A stretch of DNA of 64,000 nt from a virus: positions 1 through 64,000 of the IMG/VR virus record IMGVR_UViG_3300009158_000034. One strand, 5' to 3'. Shown piece after piece: positions 20,477 through 31,525 of this stretch (the stretch's first letter is position 1; every line of letters starts with the position of its first letter). The notes under the pieces are model-generated. The model was not told the DNA's origin and did no database searches. It saw nothing but the letters and a program-made list of their open reading frames with translations. Made by a program: the position numbers and the translations under genes.

Positions 20477-21316
20477 TTAAGGGTTGCTAATTGACTTTAT
20501 AACCCAGAAATCACTGCTCATACTAGTGTTTTGTATCACTTGAAACGGCATATAGAAGTAACCTCTATCTCCCCAACCTGTTCCCCAACTATTTCTAGCT
20601 ATGAATGTATTGTTATTCTTATTATATCCAACTAACAATACAGCATGTCCACCTAATAATTTCTCTTTTTTAGTGTCAGGATATGGCATAATACCTGTTC
20701 TTGCTACAATATTAGTGTCAAAACTTGAATACACGCTAAACCCAACAGTAACTGGATATCCACTAGTAATAGCATCTATTACTTGATTAAAGTCTGCTGC
20801 TCTTTGATATGATGTAACTTTTCTTTTTGCTGCATCAATCAATGCTTCTTTTGATGGAACACTTCTAAACTTGCTAATATTGTATGGCCATAAATTTTCC
20901 GTTGGCGCACCATATGTATAACATGCTTTGATCCCATCTCTTATGTATGCACCACTATCATAATTCACTGTGCCTATAAACAATCTCTCATAGTAATAGA
21001 TAAACAAGCGGCTTATGTCAAGTGTCCTATTTTGTCTTTTGTGTAGTAATTCTATCGCACCTGCTATTGCGTTACCGGTGCAGCTACCTAAATTACCTTG
21101 GTTCTCAATTAATGAACAGTACTGTCTTAAATCAACAACATTAGATTGTGTTTTGTTTGTTAATTGATATGGGTGATCTCTTGTATCTACTTTATCACGC
21201 ACCCAATGATATTTAGGAATAGTGAATAATGCTTTTGTTATTTTTTGAGTGATAGGTCTACGATGTAATCCTGGGTCTTGCTCAATGTCTATTATTGTTT
21301 TTATATCTTGTTTCAT
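20477..21316 (-). CDS. Papain-like cysteine protease (C1A type)
   Basis: The catalytic elements of papain are all present: Q-G-N-L-G-S-C-T-G near residues 74-82 (oxyanion Gln and nucleophile Cys), LGGHAVLLVGY near 222-232 (His), and RNSWGTGWGDRGYF near 241-254 (Asn). The 60-residue N-terminal stretch could be a pro-like segment or virion anchor. In a fibre cluster it may process a virion protein or digest host surface protein. No signal peptide. Confidence 0.88.
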   Translation of the reverse strand: MKQDIKTIIDIEQDPGLHRRPITQKITKALFTIPKYHWVRDKVDTRDHPYQLTNKTQSNVVDLRQYCSLIENQGNLGSCTGNAIAGAIELLHKRQNRTLDISRLFIYYYERLFIGTVNYDSGAYIRDGIKACYTYGAPTENLWPYNISKFRSVPSKEALIDAAKRKVTSYQRAADFNQVIDAITSGYPVTVGFSVYSSFDTNIVARTGIMPYPDTKKEKLLGGHAVLLVGYNKNNNTFIARNSWGTGWGDRGYFYMPFQVIQNTSMSSDFWVIKSISNP

Positions 21317-21320
21317 AATT

Positions 21321-21635
21321 TTAGAAAGTTATTGATCCTGAACTAGTCCAAGTATATATTCTATAACCATTTTCAATTGACACAGTTGGACTACCTGTAG
21401 TAGTAGATGCTGCTGCTTGTGAAGCTGGATAACGAATTATTACTACACCTTTACCGCCTGAACCACCGTTAGCGCCAGTTGAACCACTTATTAATCCTGA
21501 ACCGCCACCGCCTCCACCGCCACCAGCAACCCCGATGCCACCGCCACCGCCACCAGCAACTACTAAGTAATCAATACTAGTAGGTGGTAGTACTTTAGAC
21601 GGAAAAGTTAAGAAAAAGTTTTTAACTGTGAACAT
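21321..21635 (-). CDS. Short Gly-rich tail adhesin fragment-like protein
   Basis: The pattern IDYLVVAGGGGGG, a Gly-rich run, then GVVIIRYP, ending in YRIYTWTSSGSITF is the signature of Gly-rich tail-fibre tips. At 104 aa it is much shorter than usual and looks reduced. Its N terminus (MFTVKNFFLTFPSK) resembles that of the next gene ([14 protein letters not shown]), a shared anchor. Confidence 0.6.
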   Translation of the reverse strand: MFTVKNFFLTFPSKVLPPTSIDYLVVAGGGGGGIGVAGGGGGGGGSGLISGSTGANGGSGGKGVVIIRYPASQAAASTTTGSPTVSIENGYRIYTWTSSGSITF

Positions 21636-21638
21636 ATT

Positions 21639-24041
21639 TTATCTCGCTAAAGCATACTTGAATGGGTTCTCAGCAAATGCCATATAGATATACGTCCATC
21701 CACTAAAGTTTGCATACTCTGAATTGCGTTTAGGCTTGAACCCGTTGGACAGAATGTCAATACCATTTGAATCCACACCCTCTACTGCATTTAAATTCGG
21801 AAACAACTCATTCACCGATGCGTTATACGGGCTACGGCGGGTGTCCCAAATAGTCCACACCGTTGAACTGGTTGAGTTGCTTGAGGCTTTCACCATCACA
21901 AACCGTGAACGGAATCCCGTGTACACAAACGGCCCATCCGTAGAGCCATTGCCCTTGTAGCTGCCAAATGCGCTGTACCCTGCTACTGCGGCAAAGACGT
22001 AGGCAACGTAGGTTCCTGTGCTTTGGTTTGTATTAGTAATTGTTCCAACGCTAAAAACTGATGATGTAGGGGCGGTACTATTCCAAACTGTGGAGTTTAA
22101 TGTTTGTGCGGCTGTATCATTAAGCAATAAATAATATGCGGCAGAAGTTAGCGAAGAATGATAAACAACCCATCCATCAATCGCATTTCTATGCTTAACA
22201 ATCACCATACTTGGCGCAACACCAAGCCCGTGTCCTACTGTTGCCGCGCTACCTGTACCCGTGTAGGTCGCAATGCTGAACCCAGCCGTAGTGTTTGCGC
22301 TCACCGTGCTGGTGATAGAGCCGCTGGTGTTAGATACGTTGGTTCCAGCGTTGGCTTTCCATTGCCATGCAACGTATGTTTCGCCGCTGTTATTGCCTTG
22401 GTCGGCGGTGTTGAGCGTAAACCCGTTGGAGTTTACCGAACTCAAAATAGAGCCAGAGTATTCCGCTTGGGTCAGGTCGCTGCACAAGACATTGTTGATG
22501 CCACGATTGGTATCCATCAGCCTGTGGTCACGCGCCGCAGAGCGTGATTTTTGCCACACCCAATCTGGCTGCATCGCTGTGCCGTTGACCGTGTTGGCAA
22601 CCGTCAGAGTCGCGCCCGTACCTGTGTAGGTTGTAGCTGCCATGTACGCTGCACCATTGGGTATCGTAGGCGTGGACAGGTTGTAGGTGTTCAGCGCGAC
22701 AAAGCCAGTGGGCGGGGTGTAGCTAAATGGGCGCTGTCCGAAGTTGGCTGAGTAATTGAAATTTCCATTATTGTTTGACGAACCATTTTTAACACCAAAA
22801 GTCCAAAGTTGACCAGCCACATGGCTGTCATAACTTGTTATGTTGATTGTTGTATAAGAACCGCCATTTACCGCCCAGCCAACAGTTTGGTTGTCTAAAT
22901 CTAGTTTTACTTGAACAACATCACCCGTTGTCCAAGTAGGCGCTCCAATGTTTGCCGAAGAACTGTAAAAAACAGAACTGCTAGTCCTAATAACAATCAA
23001 TTGAGTGGCTTGGTAAAAACCACTTACATTAAAATCAAATGTACTCTGCAAAATTCCAATGGCATCTTCTAACCCCGCAGAGTTACAAGTGAATTCTGCA
23101 TACCACTTTCCAGAGGCAGAATACATTGTGGATGCAATTCCCTGATTTGAAGTTGAACTTACCGCTGTTAAGTTTCCGTTACTTGCTGTAACCCCAGAAT
23201 ATTTTGCCAACGGATTCAACGTAGCGTAGTTCGCCACTGTCGCGCTTGTCAGCGTTGGCACATCCGTCATGGAATCGTAGGTGGCTCCAGCGGTCACGCT
23301 GATGTTGTTTACCGTCCAAGTGTTGCCATTACCGCTAGAGTCAGTGCCTAACGCTGCGGCAGTAGCATAGCTATTGAATTTTAAATAGAATCCGTTTGTA
23401 CCGTATGTACCTGTGTATTTCTTTGGTTGCCATACCCCATACTGATTGTATGCCCCAAATGAAGATGGAGTTAATTGTTGCCCGTCAATGTTATACATCT
23501 CTGTAAAATATTGATCTCCGTATGTTGCTTGATTATAAGACCATCTATTAATCTCGTGAAACGTTGTATTGTTCCAATTAAAATCAAAATTTTGTCCTGG
23601 GTAGTTAGCAGTTGCAAATGATGTGATTTGCGAACCGTTGACATACATTTTAATTCTGTCGCTAGCAGTAGCTTGAGTTGTATCTACTGCTACAACAAAA
23701 TGATACCAAGCTGAGGGATCACGAAAAACTGCTGTTGTTAGCACAGTCATAGCATCACCGTAAAAACGTAATTGACCAGTGGGTGACCAATTTAACCAAA
23801 ACATATTCTGAAAACTAGGATCACGGTTGCCAGCACTAACAATCGTAAATTCACTTGAATCAAGTAATCCCCTTTTTATCCACATGCTGATCGTAAAGGT
23901 TCTTCTATTCCCCGCTACAGTAGGTGTACGATTTAGATATGCACTTGCGCTACTGCGAAATCTCAATGAATTGGAAATAGTATACACCCCTAATGGATTA
24001 TTAGAGGGTGCAGTTAAGCTGAAATTCTTACTTGCAAACAT
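21639..24041 (-). CDS. LamG/SPRY-domain receptor-binding protein candidate
   Basis: This is an 800-aa protein. Residues about 45-180 form a LamG/concanavalin-like domain (FTISMWIKRG, WYHFVVAVDTTQA, IKMYVNGSQI). Residues about 320-430 look SPRY-like (GKWYAEFTCNSAG, VQVKLDLDNQTVGWAVNGG). The remainder is made of strand repeats (VVYHSSLTS, GTYVAYVFAAVAGYSAFGSY) typical of bacteriophage tail adhesins. The DNA for roughly residues 95-780 is richer in G+C than its surroundings. It overlaps the upstream fibre gene by one base. Confidence 0.7.
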   Translation of the reverse strand: MFASKNFSLTAPSNNPLGVYTISNSLRFRSSASAYLNRTPTVAGNRRTFTISMWIKRGLLDSSEFTIVSAGNRDPSFQNMFWLNWSPTGQLRFYGDAMTVLTTAVFRDPSAWYHFVVAVDTTQATASDRIKMYVNGSQITSFATANYPGQNFDFNWNNTTFHEINRWSYNQATYGDQYFTEMYNIDGQQLTPSSFGAYNQYGVWQPKKYTGTYGTNGFYLKFNSYATAAALGTDSSGNGNTWTVNNISVTAGATYDSMTDVPTLTSATVANYATLNPLAKYSGVTASNGNLTAVSSTSNQGIASTMYSASGKWYAEFTCNSAGLEDAIGILQSTFDFNVSGFYQATQLIVIRTSSSVFYSSSANIGAPTWTTGDVVQVKLDLDNQTVGWAVNGGSYTTINITSYDSHVAGQLWTFGVKNGSSNNNGNFNYSANFGQRPFSYTPPTGFVALNTYNLSTPTIPNGAAYMAATTYTGTGATLTVANTVNGTAMQPDWVWQKSRSAARDHRLMDTNRGINNVLCSDLTQAEYSGSILSSVNSNGFTLNTADQGNNSGETYVAWQWKANAGTNVSNTSGSITSTVSANTTAGFSIATYTGTGSAATVGHGLGVAPSMVIVKHRNAIDGWVVYHSSLTSAAYYLLLNDTAAQTLNSTVWNSTAPTSSVFSVGTITNTNQSTGTYVAYVFAAVAGYSAFGSYKGNGSTDGPFVYTGFRSRFVMVKASSNSTSSTVWTIWDTRRSPYNASVNELFPNLNAVEGVDSNGIDILSNGFKPKRNSEYANFSGWTYIYMAFAENPFKYALAR

Positions 24042-26224
24042 TATGCATAAGCCTGAGCATAAGAACCATACCAGTTACTACCATCAGCTACGAAAGTTAA
24101 TATGTCAACTGCTGATGCTGTTGAAGTTATAGTAGGTGCAAGACCATTTGGCCATTTAACACTAGTGAACGTAGCTGTAGTCATACCTGTTGCTGCTTGT
24201 GTCAACTTAAGTATAAATGATTTTCCTGCTGTAGCAGTTGGCATAGTAAATGTACATGGAGTACTTGCAGTTAATGTAGCTGTAAGAACAGTACCGGCTG
24301 TTAATGATAATGTTGATGTAGCACCAACAGTACCTACTGCTTGTAATGTTTCTGTATAGTTAGTAACTGTTGGGTTGTTAGCTATACCAGTGATACTTAA
24401 GTTACCAACACTTAAATTACCAGTAACACTTAAACTAGTTAATGTTCCTGTGCTAGTGATATTTGGTTGTGCTGCTGTTGTTACAGTACCTGCAGTAGTT
24501 GCTGCACCGGATAATGCACCGGTAAATGTTGTTGCACTTACATTACCAGCACTGATATTGCCACTAACATATGCTGTACCTGTAACACTTAGTGTATTGG
24601 TTGGGGCTGTATTAGCAATACCTACATTACCATCTGATTGAATACGCATTTTTTCTGAACTATTGGTAGAAAACACCATTGGGTATGCGCCGTCAGAATA
24701 TAATACTCTTCCATTTGCGCCTGCTGCAAATGCGCCACCTATTGAAGTATCTATACCTATAAAAAAGTTACCACCACCAGTACTGACTTGCAATGCGGAT
24801 TGTGCTGTTGTTGCTGAGTTAATTCTTGCATAGGTTGCGCTTGCTGAATATACTTCAAGTAGTCTACTTGGCGTACTAGTACCAATACCCACATTGCCAT
24901 CACCTTGTATACGCATACGCTCTGATACGGTTGAAGGATAAGCCCCGCTTCCACTATAAAATCCTAAATTAACACTACCTTCTTGATTGGTGCCGTCATT
25001 AAATCCAACGATAGAACCAACTGCTCCTCTACCTGAAATTGGTCTAAATGTCAATGCAACACCATAATTACTACCCGTTGTTCCTGGTTGTTCTGCTGTT
25101 AATGTTAATGCTGATATAGTTTTTATATTTGCAGTGTTTATGGTAGTTAACGTTCCATAACTAATAGTTGCTTTACTTTCAACACTAGATGTTCCAATAC
25201 TCACGTTACCACTAGTGGTACTAAATAACGAATTACCAGTAACCGTTACACTTGATAATGAACCTGTGCTAGTAATATTTGGTTGTGCTGCTGTTGTTAC
25301 AGTTCCGGCTGTACCTGATGTTGCTACATTCAAGTTAGCTACTTGTGTAGTACTTGTTACTACGAAAGGAGCAGTACCTGTAGCCAATGTTGTAATATAT
25401 TGACCAGTAATGTTACTAGTAGTACCTGTGTAATTTGTTGCGCTTACGTTGCCAGCACTTATATTACCGGTAACAGTCAATACACTAGTTGTTTTATTAA
25501 ATGTTAGATTAGCATTGCCATTTGCAGCACTTGCATCATTAAATATGATTTGTGTATTACTACCAGCTACTGGACCAGTAGCACCCGTTGCGCCTGTCGA
25601 TCCGATTGTACCTGTTGCCCCAGTTGCGCCTGTACTACCTATTGTGCCTGTAGCACCAGTTGCTCCAGTTGCACCTGTACTACCTATTGTGCCTGTAGCG
25701 CCAGTTGCGCCAGTACTACCTATTGTACCTGTAGCTCCAGTAGCACCAGTAGATCCAATCGTACCTGTTGCTCCAGTTGCACCCGTTGCGCCTGTACTAC
25801 CTATTGTGCCTGTAGCACCAGTAGCACCTGTAGTGCCTACTACGCCAGTCGCGCCAGTTGCACCTGTACTTCCAATATATCCTGTGGCACCAGTTGCACC
25901 TGTAGTGCCTACTACGCCAGTCGCGCCAGTTGCACCTGTACTACCTATTGTACCAGTAGCGCCCGTCGCTCCAGTTGCACCTGTACTACCAATCGTACCT
26001 GTAGCACCTGTTGCCCCTGTACTACCATTTGTACCTGCCGTACCAGTAGCACCTGTTGCGCCAGTACTACCATTTGTTCCGTTATTGCCAGTAGCGCCCG
26101 TAGCACCTAAACCAGTAGCACCTGTACTTCCTTGATAGCCAGTAGCGCCCGTAGCACCTTGATCACCAAGTGCTGCTGGTTCCCATTGACTAGTGGTAGT
26201 GTTATAATATTTTAGTACTGACAT
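24041..26224 (-). CDS. Collagen-like tail fibre protein 1 (727 aa)
   Basis: The N-terminal anchor [20 protein letters not shown] is followed by Gly-X-Y repeats of the [12 protein letters not shown] type to about residue 218. The body then has strand repeats ([40 protein letters not shown]) and a C-terminal head. The same anchor starts the fibre genes ending at 28114 and 31497. Probably a trimeric fibre with a collagen-like shaft and host-binding tip. The + strand reverse frames rich in PVAP are shadows of the repeat. Confidence 0.85.
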   Translation of the reverse strand: MSVLKYYNTTTSQWEPAALGDQGATGATGYQGSTGATGLGATGATGNNGTNGSTGATGATGTAGTNGSTGATGATGTIGSTGATGATGATGTIGSTGATGATGVVGTTGATGATGYIGSTGATGATGVVGTTGATGATGTIGSTGATGATGATGTIGSTGATGATGTIGSTGATGATGTIGSTGATGATGATGTIGSTGATGATGTIGSTGATGATGPVAGSNTQIIFNDASAANGNANLTFNKTTSVLTVTGNISAGNVSATNYTGTTSNITGQYITTLATGTAPFVVTSTTQVANLNVATSGTAGTVTTAAQPNITSTGSLSSVTVTGNSLFSTTSGNVSIGTSSVESKATISYGTLTTINTANIKTISALTLTAEQPGTTGSNYGVALTFRPISGRGAVGSIVGFNDGTNQEGSVNLGFYSGSGAYPSTVSERMRIQGDGNVGIGTSTPSRLLEVYSASATYARINSATTAQSALQVSTGGGNFFIGIDTSIGGAFAAGANGRVLYSDGAYPMVFSTNSSEKMRIQSDGNVGIANTAPTNTLSVTGTAYVSGNISAGNVSATTFTGALSGAATTAGTVTTAAQPNITSTGTLTSLSVTGNLSVGNLSITGIANNPTVTNYTETLQAVGTVGATSTLSLTAGTVLTATLTASTPCTFTMPTATAGKSFILKLTQAATGMTTATFTSVKWPNGLAPTITSTASAVDILTFVADGSNWYGSYAQAYA
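25575..26160 (-). repeat. Collagen-like coding repeat, fibre 1
   Basis: Imperfect 9- and 18-bp units encode Gly-Ala-Thr-Gly-Ala-Thr-Gly-(Thr/Tyr/Val)-(Ile/Val)-Gly-(Ser/Thr)-Thr. Codon choice varies between units, which limits slippage but still gives long near-identical stretches to the other fibre genes. Confidence 0.85.
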
Positions 26225-26246
26225 TTAATTATTTCTTTGTTTTATA

Positions 26247-26254
26247 TATTTATT
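26247..26254 (-). promoter_or_regulatory. T4-type late promoter candidate
   Basis: Leftward AATAAATA, 22 nt before fibre 1. Confidence 0.55.
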
Positions 26255-26255
26255 G

Positions 26256-26528
26256 TTATTCATTTACAAAAATGTTAACAAAAACTGTATTATCTTCTAA
26301 TGCTTCAATCTCATGCCATTCATTTGCTGCAAGGTCAATTGGTTGTGTATGTTTATCTATAACTTTTTCACGACCTTCTTTACGCAAAATACAACTTCCT
26401 GCGTTGCATACAGTAGCATGAGAAAATGTATGCTCATGTCTTGGTAATCCTTCTCCTTTGTTGGCATGGTAAACATTGAATGATGTTCCATTGTAATTAA
26501 ACAGATGTGTTGGGCCAATGTTGATCAT
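26256..26528 (-). CDS. Small cupin-like protein (90 aa)
   Basis: A single cupin barrel is suggested by RHEHTFSHATVCNAG (His-x-His, then His) and a later NEWHEIEAL, the usual two metal-binding motifs. It lies between fibre genes and could be a virion decoration, an assembly factor or a sugar-modifying enzyme. It overlaps the upstream gene by 1 nt. Confidence 0.65.
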   Translation of the reverse strand: MINIGPTHLFNYNGTSFNVYHANKGEGLPRHEHTFSHATVCNAGSCILRKEGREKVIDKHTQPIDLAANEWHEIEALEDNTVFVNIFVNE

Positions 26529-26746
26529 TAGAAACTCTGTAAGCCGTTATTTGGTAATATTATTTGTGTAATGTCAGTACGTTTTTTTATTGTACCATCT
26601 TTAAAATACCAATAGTCTGCGATTACATCATCTGTACATTCTGTCCAGTAGGTAGGATCACCTACCGGAAATACAACTTCTTCAACTTGTGCAACACGAT
26701 AACCATCTAATATAGGTTCATTGGGGCAAATCAATGCATATTTCAT
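26528..26746 (-). CDS. Unknown protein (72 aa)
   Basis: Contains YALICPNEPILDGYRVAQVE and DYWYFKDGTIKKRT, a type often found beside phage tail-fibre genes. Function unknown; coupled to the cupin-like gene. Confidence 0.6.
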   Translation of the reverse strand: MKYALICPNEPILDGYRVAQVEEVVFPVGDPTYWTECTDDVIADYWYFKDGTIKKRTDITQIILPNNGLQSF

Positions 26747-26758
26747 TATTCTATTCCT

Positions 26759-28114
26759 TTAATATTCAAATAATACAACACCAGATGCGCCGGCACCACC
26801 GCCTTGAGCGCCAGAACCGCCGCAAGCAGTATCAAAAGGTCCGCCGCTTCCGCCGCCGCCATAAGCGCCGCCGGCGATTGATCTAGCATTGTCTCCACTA
26901 CCAGCAGTACTAGCACCTCCACCAAAAATTGAACTGCCACCTGCTCCACCTCTAATATTACCGGTACCACCTTGGTTAATACTTCCAAGAGTGCCACCTT
27001 GCCCTTTTATATTCATATCACCATTGGAACCAATACCGCCACTGCCGGTGGCACTGACAGTTGTAATAGACTGAGTACCTGAAGCAACGCTAGATGTGCC
27101 ACCGGCACCTCCAACTGTTACCGCTAATGTATTGCCGGGCGTTAATCCACTAAGCCATTTAATAGCTGCACCACCCCCTCCCCCACCATTGCCGCCGCCA
27201 GTAGTACCATTACAAGCACTACCATTGCCGCCACCGCCCACAATGGTCATTTTGACTTTAGTGACACCTGCAGGTATAGTGAATGTGCCGTTAGAAGTAA
27301 AAACAGTTGAAGATAAGCCACCAGTAGTTCCACCTGATCCAGTAGCACCTGCTGCTCCGGTTGCACCAGAAAATCCAGTTGCACCTGTTGCACCGGGACC
27401 AGTAGCACCTGTTGTACCTGTTAAACCTGTAGCACCCGTTGCCCCGGTACTACCTATTGTACCAGTAGCACCCGTTGCCCCAGTTGCACCTGTACTACCA
27501 ATCGTACCTGTAGCACCCGTTGCTCCAGTAGCGCCTGTAGATCCAATCGTACCTGTTGCTCCGGTAGCACCTGTTGCTCCCGTACTACCAATTGTTCCAG
27601 TTGCACCAGTAGCACCTGTACTGCCTATAGTACCCGTAGCGCCTGTTGTACCCTGCGCTCCCGCATCAACTATTGTCCACGCAGTAAATGTACCAGAACC
27701 ACCACTATTAGATATAGTAACAGTCATTATTACGCCACCAAATGTAGCAATAGTACCTTCGATAAAATTAGCAGGAGTTGCAGTATTAAATACTCTTACA
27801 CGTTGTCCAACAGTAAATGCACTAGCAGATGCTAATAAGTTAGTAGTTAATGTAAATGTTCCACTTGATGCAATAGTTTGACTACTTGTAGATGTTAATC
27901 CAAAATACCCTAACCCTGTTGCTCCAGTAGCGCCTGTAGTACCTAAGTAGCCAGTTGCACCTGTAGCACCCGTTGCACCAGTTGTTCCAATATAGCCAGT
28001 TGCACCTGTAGCACCTAAACCGGTAGCACCAGTTGCGCCGGTAGTACCTTGACTACCAAGGGCTACAGGTTCCCATTGGCTAGTGCCGGTGTTATAAGTC
28101 TTTAATATTGTCAT
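26759..28114 (-). CDS. Collagen-like tail fibre protein 2 (451 aa)
   Basis: The anchor [20 protein letters not shown] is followed by a short collagen-like run (to residue 73), a globular insert (residues 76-150), a second collagen-like run (about 154-256) and a Gly-rich head with [11 protein letters not shown] through [10 protein letters not shown], the form of a Gly-rich adhesin tip. Upstream late promoter at 28124. Confidence 0.82.
   Translation of the reverse strand: MTILKTYNTGTSQWEPVALGSQGTTGATGATGLGATGATGYIGTTGATGATGATGYLGTTGATGATGLGYFGLTSTSSQTIASSGTFTLTTNLLASASAFTVGQRVRVFNTATPANFIEGTIATFGGVIMTVTISNSGGSGTFTAWTIVDAGAQGTTGATGTIGSTGATGATGTIGSTGATGATGATGTIGSTGATGATGATGTIGSTGATGATGATGTIGSTGATGATGLTGTTGATGPGATGATGFSGATGAAGATGSGGTTGGLSSTVFTSNGTFTIPAGVTKVKMTIVGGGGNGSACNGTTGGGNGGGGGGAAIKWLSGLTPGNTLAVTVGGAGGTSSVASGTQSITTVSATGSGGIGSNGDMNIKGQGGTLGSINQGGTGNIRGGAGGSSIFGGGASTAGSGDNARSIAGGAYGGGGSGGPFDTACGGSGAQGGGAGASGVVLFEY
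27340..28060 (-). repeat. Collagen-like coding repeats, fibre 2
   Basis: Two Gly-X-Y tracts (about 27895-28060 and 27345-27655) are separated by a non-repeat insert. The units match those of fibres 1 and 3. Confidence 0.8.
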
Positions 28115-28123
28115 TTAGTTATG

Positions 28124-28131
28124 TATTTATT
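28124..28131 (-). promoter_or_regulatory. T4-type late promoter candidate
   Basis: Leftward AATAAATA, 9 nt before fibre 2, overlapping the end of the upstream gene. Confidence 0.55.
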
Positions 28132-28378
28132 GAGAATTATTTATGTTCAATGTAGCCTGATATGCTGTAATAACTTCAGGTGTCCATGTTACATTGCAAA
28201 TAGCTGCAACTTTAGCAGGTTGATTAGTAAGGACTTGGCCCGGTGTTAAACTTGTGCGGTGATAAGTTTGTGCTAATGTATTACCATCTTCTATGATGCG
28301 AGTTGCCTCACGATAAAGTATAGTGCCGTTCTCAGTAACAGTTATTTGATCTACTACAGTTTCTTTTGTTATTGCCAT
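28127..28378 (-). CDS. Unknown tail-region protein (83 aa)
   Basis: Contains VDQITVTENGTILYREATRI and LTPGQVLTNQPAKVAAICN, resembling small proteins next to fibre genes in many myoviruses. Role unknown, perhaps fibre assembly. Confidence 0.65.
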   Translation of the reverse strand: MAITKETVVDQITVTENGTILYREATRIIEDGNTLAQTYHRTSLTPGQVLTNQPAKVAAICNVTWTPEVITAYQATLNINNSQ

Positions 28379-28401
28379 TGCATTTTCCTTATTAGTTAAT
28401 T

Positions 28402-31400
28402 TTAATCTACCCAGTACGTAGCAGATCCTGAAGCGTATGTTATGGTGGTTGTTTCTTGAGAACCACCAATATAGACATACAACACGGAACGATTTCCAGT
28501 AAGTGTCATTAAACTTTGAATTCTTGTTGCGGGTCCATTTGTTCCCATATTACCGACAATTGATACTTCACTGTAAGTACCTACGTTAAATGGCAAACCA
28601 GAAACATACTGCGTTGTACCGGCAGCAAGAGAACTTCCACCATCACACTTAAACCAAATAGTTACTTGTTTTCCAATTTTTACATAAGTGCCACTTTTAA
28701 CGGTAAATGTTCCTGCGCCATTATTACTATCCACATTCGGTGTCCAAGTACCTTCTTCATAATCATCTAGCGTGTTAACATCAGTTGATGCAGATTGAGT
28801 AGCAGGGAATTTAATACCCATGCCAGATGTTGGCACAGCACCACCAAGACCTATGCCAAATGTATTAATCCTTACACGTTCAGAAGTGGTGCTAGCTGCG
28901 GTTGTATTGAATGTAATTGGTCCATTATTTTGTAAAGCTAATACGTTTACGCTATTGGCACCTCCCCACGCACTGTATGTTGAACCACCTGCAGCAATTT
29001 CTGCTTGCGGTGATGTTGAGTTATATAGTCTTAGTGACGATGCGCTTGCAGACGCGCCAGTTGATATAGCAACTTGAGTATCACCTGTTGCACGATAAAC
29101 AGCAAATCCTTGCCCTGATAAGTATGAAGATGGTGAACTTGTTCCAATTCCTACATTGCCACCGGCATCGATAAAAACTTTAGGACTATTTGAAGCAGCA
29201 GAAGGAACAGCCATATTCAATATTGGTGTAAACGGACCACCTGCTACTCCACCTGTACTTCCGTTGATTATCTGTCCAATTGAAAATGTACCAGCAGCAC
29301 CTAACCCAGAGTCATATATCCATTGCTGCCAAGTTTGATTAGTATTATTTAAATTGTTTAATGCCAATAATGCACCACCGGTTCCTGCAACTCCAACCCC
29401 GTTAATTGGTTGACCACTAAAAGTGCTTGATGTAGTACCTACCAAAAGGCTGCCAGTGGAGTCGATACGCACACGTTCAGTATTACTAATAAACCAAGCG
29501 TGATATAAACTTCCGATGCTCTGTTGATAAAACAACCCAGCCAAAGCAGATAACAAAATATCATTATTTCCAGAACGATATTTAAGATACCTATCAGCGT
29601 TTGCGCCTAAGAAATAACTAGAGTTAGATGGTACGTTTACGTCCCCGTTTACATCTAGCTTGTATGCCGGTGAAGTAGTCCCAATCCCTACGTTACCGCC
29701 AACCAATACCATTTGAGCAGTAGTTGGCACTGCGCCAGTGTATGCTGAGAAATTCAATCGTGCATTAGAAGAAGTTGCAGCAGTTGTCCATATTCTTGCA
29801 GCATCTGTTGAGTTAAAACCGCCAGTGTCATTGACACCAAATTGCAATAATGGAGCAGCAGCACCAACTGATATATCTTGTATAGATATTTTTGCAGCGC
29901 CGGCTGTAGCTGATACTACAGATAACTTTCCATATGTGCTTGGAGAACTTGTGCCAATTCCTACATTGCTACCATCCCATACTAGATTAGCACTAGCACC
30001 AGCTGATCCGCTATTATTAAATATAATTTGTGTATTACTACCAGCTACTGGACCAGTTGCCCCTATTGCCCCAGTTGCTCCAGTACTACCAATCGTACCT
30101 GTTGCACCTGTTGCTCCAGTAGATCCAATCGTACCAGTTGCACCTGTTGCTCCGGTAGCACCTGTACTTCCTATTGTACCAGTTGCACCTGTTGCCCCAG
30201 TTGCTCCAGTACTACCAATCGTACCTGTTGCACCTGTTGCGCCATACGATCCTGTTACAGATGTGTCAGCCCAAAGTATACTTGTATTTGCTGGTGCTGT
30301 TGCTTGTGTCACAATACCCGGTACACCTGTTGCACCAGTGGCCCCTGTTGTACCTACATATCCAGTTGCACCTGTTGTTCCTTGTGCGCCAGTTGCACCC
30401 GTTGCGCCAGTTGTACCTACATATCCAGTAGCACCAGTAGCACCTGTTGTTCCTACTACACCTGTTGCACCAGTAGCACCAGTACTACCTATATAACCAG
30501 TAGCGCCTGTTGCACCAGTACTACCTATTGTACCAGTGGCACCTGTAGCACCTGATGCTCCTGTATAGCCAGTAGCACCAGTAGCACCTTGAATACCTAC
30601 TGCGCCTGCTAAGTTTACAGACCAGGCAGCATATGTACCTGAACCAGTAAAAGTATTTTTAACAAATAACAATGCACCTGTGCCCGGGGTATAACTGATT
30701 ACAGTTCCATATTGAATGTTACTTACATTATACGCTACAATAATATCTTGTCCGGTAGTATAATCAACATTTAAATCAACTACTGTAATAGTTTGATTAC
30801 CAGAATTACCTAAAGTAAATGATGTATTTGATGTAGTAGAATATTTGTCTCCATCTGCACCTGATGCACCTGTACTGCCTATAGTACCCGTAGCGCCTGT
30901 TGCACCTGTACTACCTATAGTACCCGTAGCGCCTGTTGCACCTGTACTACCTATTGTACCTGTTGCTCCTGTAGCGCCAGTTGTTCCTACAACACCAGTA
31001 GCGCCTGTAGCACCTGTTGTTCCAACATATCCTGTAGCGCCAGTGGCACCAGTTGTTCCTTGAAAGCCTGTAGCGCCAGTACTACCTAATCCAGTAGCAC
31101 CAGTAGCACCCGTTGCGCCTGTGCTACCTCGTGTACCAGTTGCACCAGTAGCACCCGTTAGGCCTGTAGCGCCTGCTGATCCTGTAGCAGTAGTATCAAC
31201 CCATAGTATGTTTGTATTTGCTGGTGCAGTTGATTGCGCTATTATACCTTGAGCACCTGTAGCACCTGTTGTTCCAATATAACCAGTAGCACCTGTTGCT
31301 CCTGTACTTCCAATATAACCAGTACTGCCAGTGGCACCTAATCCAGTAGCACCCGTTGCCCCAGTACTACCTATTGTTCCAGTAGCACCAGTGGCACCTA

Positions 31401-31497
31401 ATCCAGTAGCACCCGTTGCCCCAGTTGTACCTTGATTACCAAGTGATGCTGGAACCCATTGACTAGTGGTAGTGTTATAATATTTTAGTACTGACAT
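28402..31497 (-). CDS. Collagen-like tail fibre protein 3 (1031 aa)
   Basis: The anchor [20 protein letters not shown] is nearly that of fibre 1. Two long Gly-X-Y tracts (residues about 20-215 and 305-500) flank a globular insert ([18 protein letters not shown] region). The C-terminal 530 residues carry [10 protein letters not shown]-type repeats and a beta-rich tip. No S74 chaperone end is seen. Late promoter at 31518. Confidence 0.85.
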   Translation of the reverse strand: MSVLKYYNTTTSQWVPASLGNQGTTGATGATGLGATGATGTIGSTGATGATGLGATGSTGYIGSTGATGATGYIGTTGATGAQGIIAQSTAPANTNILWVDTTATGSAGATGLTGATGATGTRGSTGATGATGATGLGSTGATGFQGTTGATGATGYVGTTGATGATGVVGTTGATGATGTIGSTGATGATGTIGSTGATGATGTIGSTGASGADGDKYSTTSNTSFTLGNSGNQTITVVDLNVDYTTGQDIIVAYNVSNIQYGTVISYTPGTGALLFVKNTFTGSGTYAAWSVNLAGAVGIQGATGATGYTGASGATGATGTIGSTGATGATGYIGSTGATGATGVVGTTGATGATGYVGTTGATGATGAQGTTGATGYVGTTGATGATGVPGIVTQATAPANTSILWADTSVTGSYGATGATGTIGSTGATGATGATGTIGSTGATGATGATGTIGSTGATGATGTIGSTGATGAIGATGPVAGSNTQIIFNNSGSAGASANLVWDGSNVGIGTSSPSTYGKLSVVSATAGAAKISIQDISVGAAAPLLQFGVNDTGGFNSTDAARIWTTAATSSNARLNFSAYTGAVPTTAQMVLVGGNVGIGTTSPAYKLDVNGDVNVPSNSSYFLGANADRYLKYRSGNNDILLSALAGLFYQQSIGSLYHAWFISNTERVRIDSTGSLLVGTTSSTFSGQPINGVGVAGTGGALLALNNLNNTNQTWQQWIYDSGLGAAGTFSIGQIINGSTGGVAGGPFTPILNMAVPSAASNSPKVFIDAGGNVGIGTSSPSSYLSGQGFAVYRATGDTQVAISTGASASASSLRLYNSTSPQAEIAAGGSTYSAWGGANSVNVLALQNNGPITFNTTAASTTSERVRINTFGIGLGGAVPTSGMGIKFPATQSASTDVNTLDDYEEGTWTPNVDSNNGAGTFTVKSGTYVKIGKQVTIWFKCDGGSSLAAGTTQYVSGLPFNVGTYSEVSIVGNMGTNGPATRIQSLMTLTGNRSVLYVYIGGSQETTTITYASGSATYWVD
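30045..31440 (-). repeat. Collagen-like coding repeats, fibre 3
   Basis: Gly-X-Y tracts at about 30850-31440 and 30045-30600. Units such as [12 protein letters not shown] recur across all four fibre genes. Confidence 0.82.
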
Positions 31498-31517
31498 TTA
31501 GTTATTTCTTTATTATA

Positions 31518-31525
31518 TATTTATT
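31518..31525 (-). promoter_or_regulatory. T4-type late promoter candidate
   Basis: Leftward AATAAATA, 20 nt before fibre 3. Confidence 0.55.

Noticed and set aside
25449-26135. Long + strand open frame rich in Pro-Val-Ala-Pro opposite fibre 1
   Set aside because: It is the reverse reading of the Gly-Ala-Thr repeats. The same shadow occurs opposite every collagen tract (27096-27881, 29738-30496, 33170-33634), and none has a ribosome site.
26746-26997. 83-codon - strand frame rich in Val and Ala
   Set aside because: It is an out-of-frame shadow inside the Gly-rich head of fibre 2.
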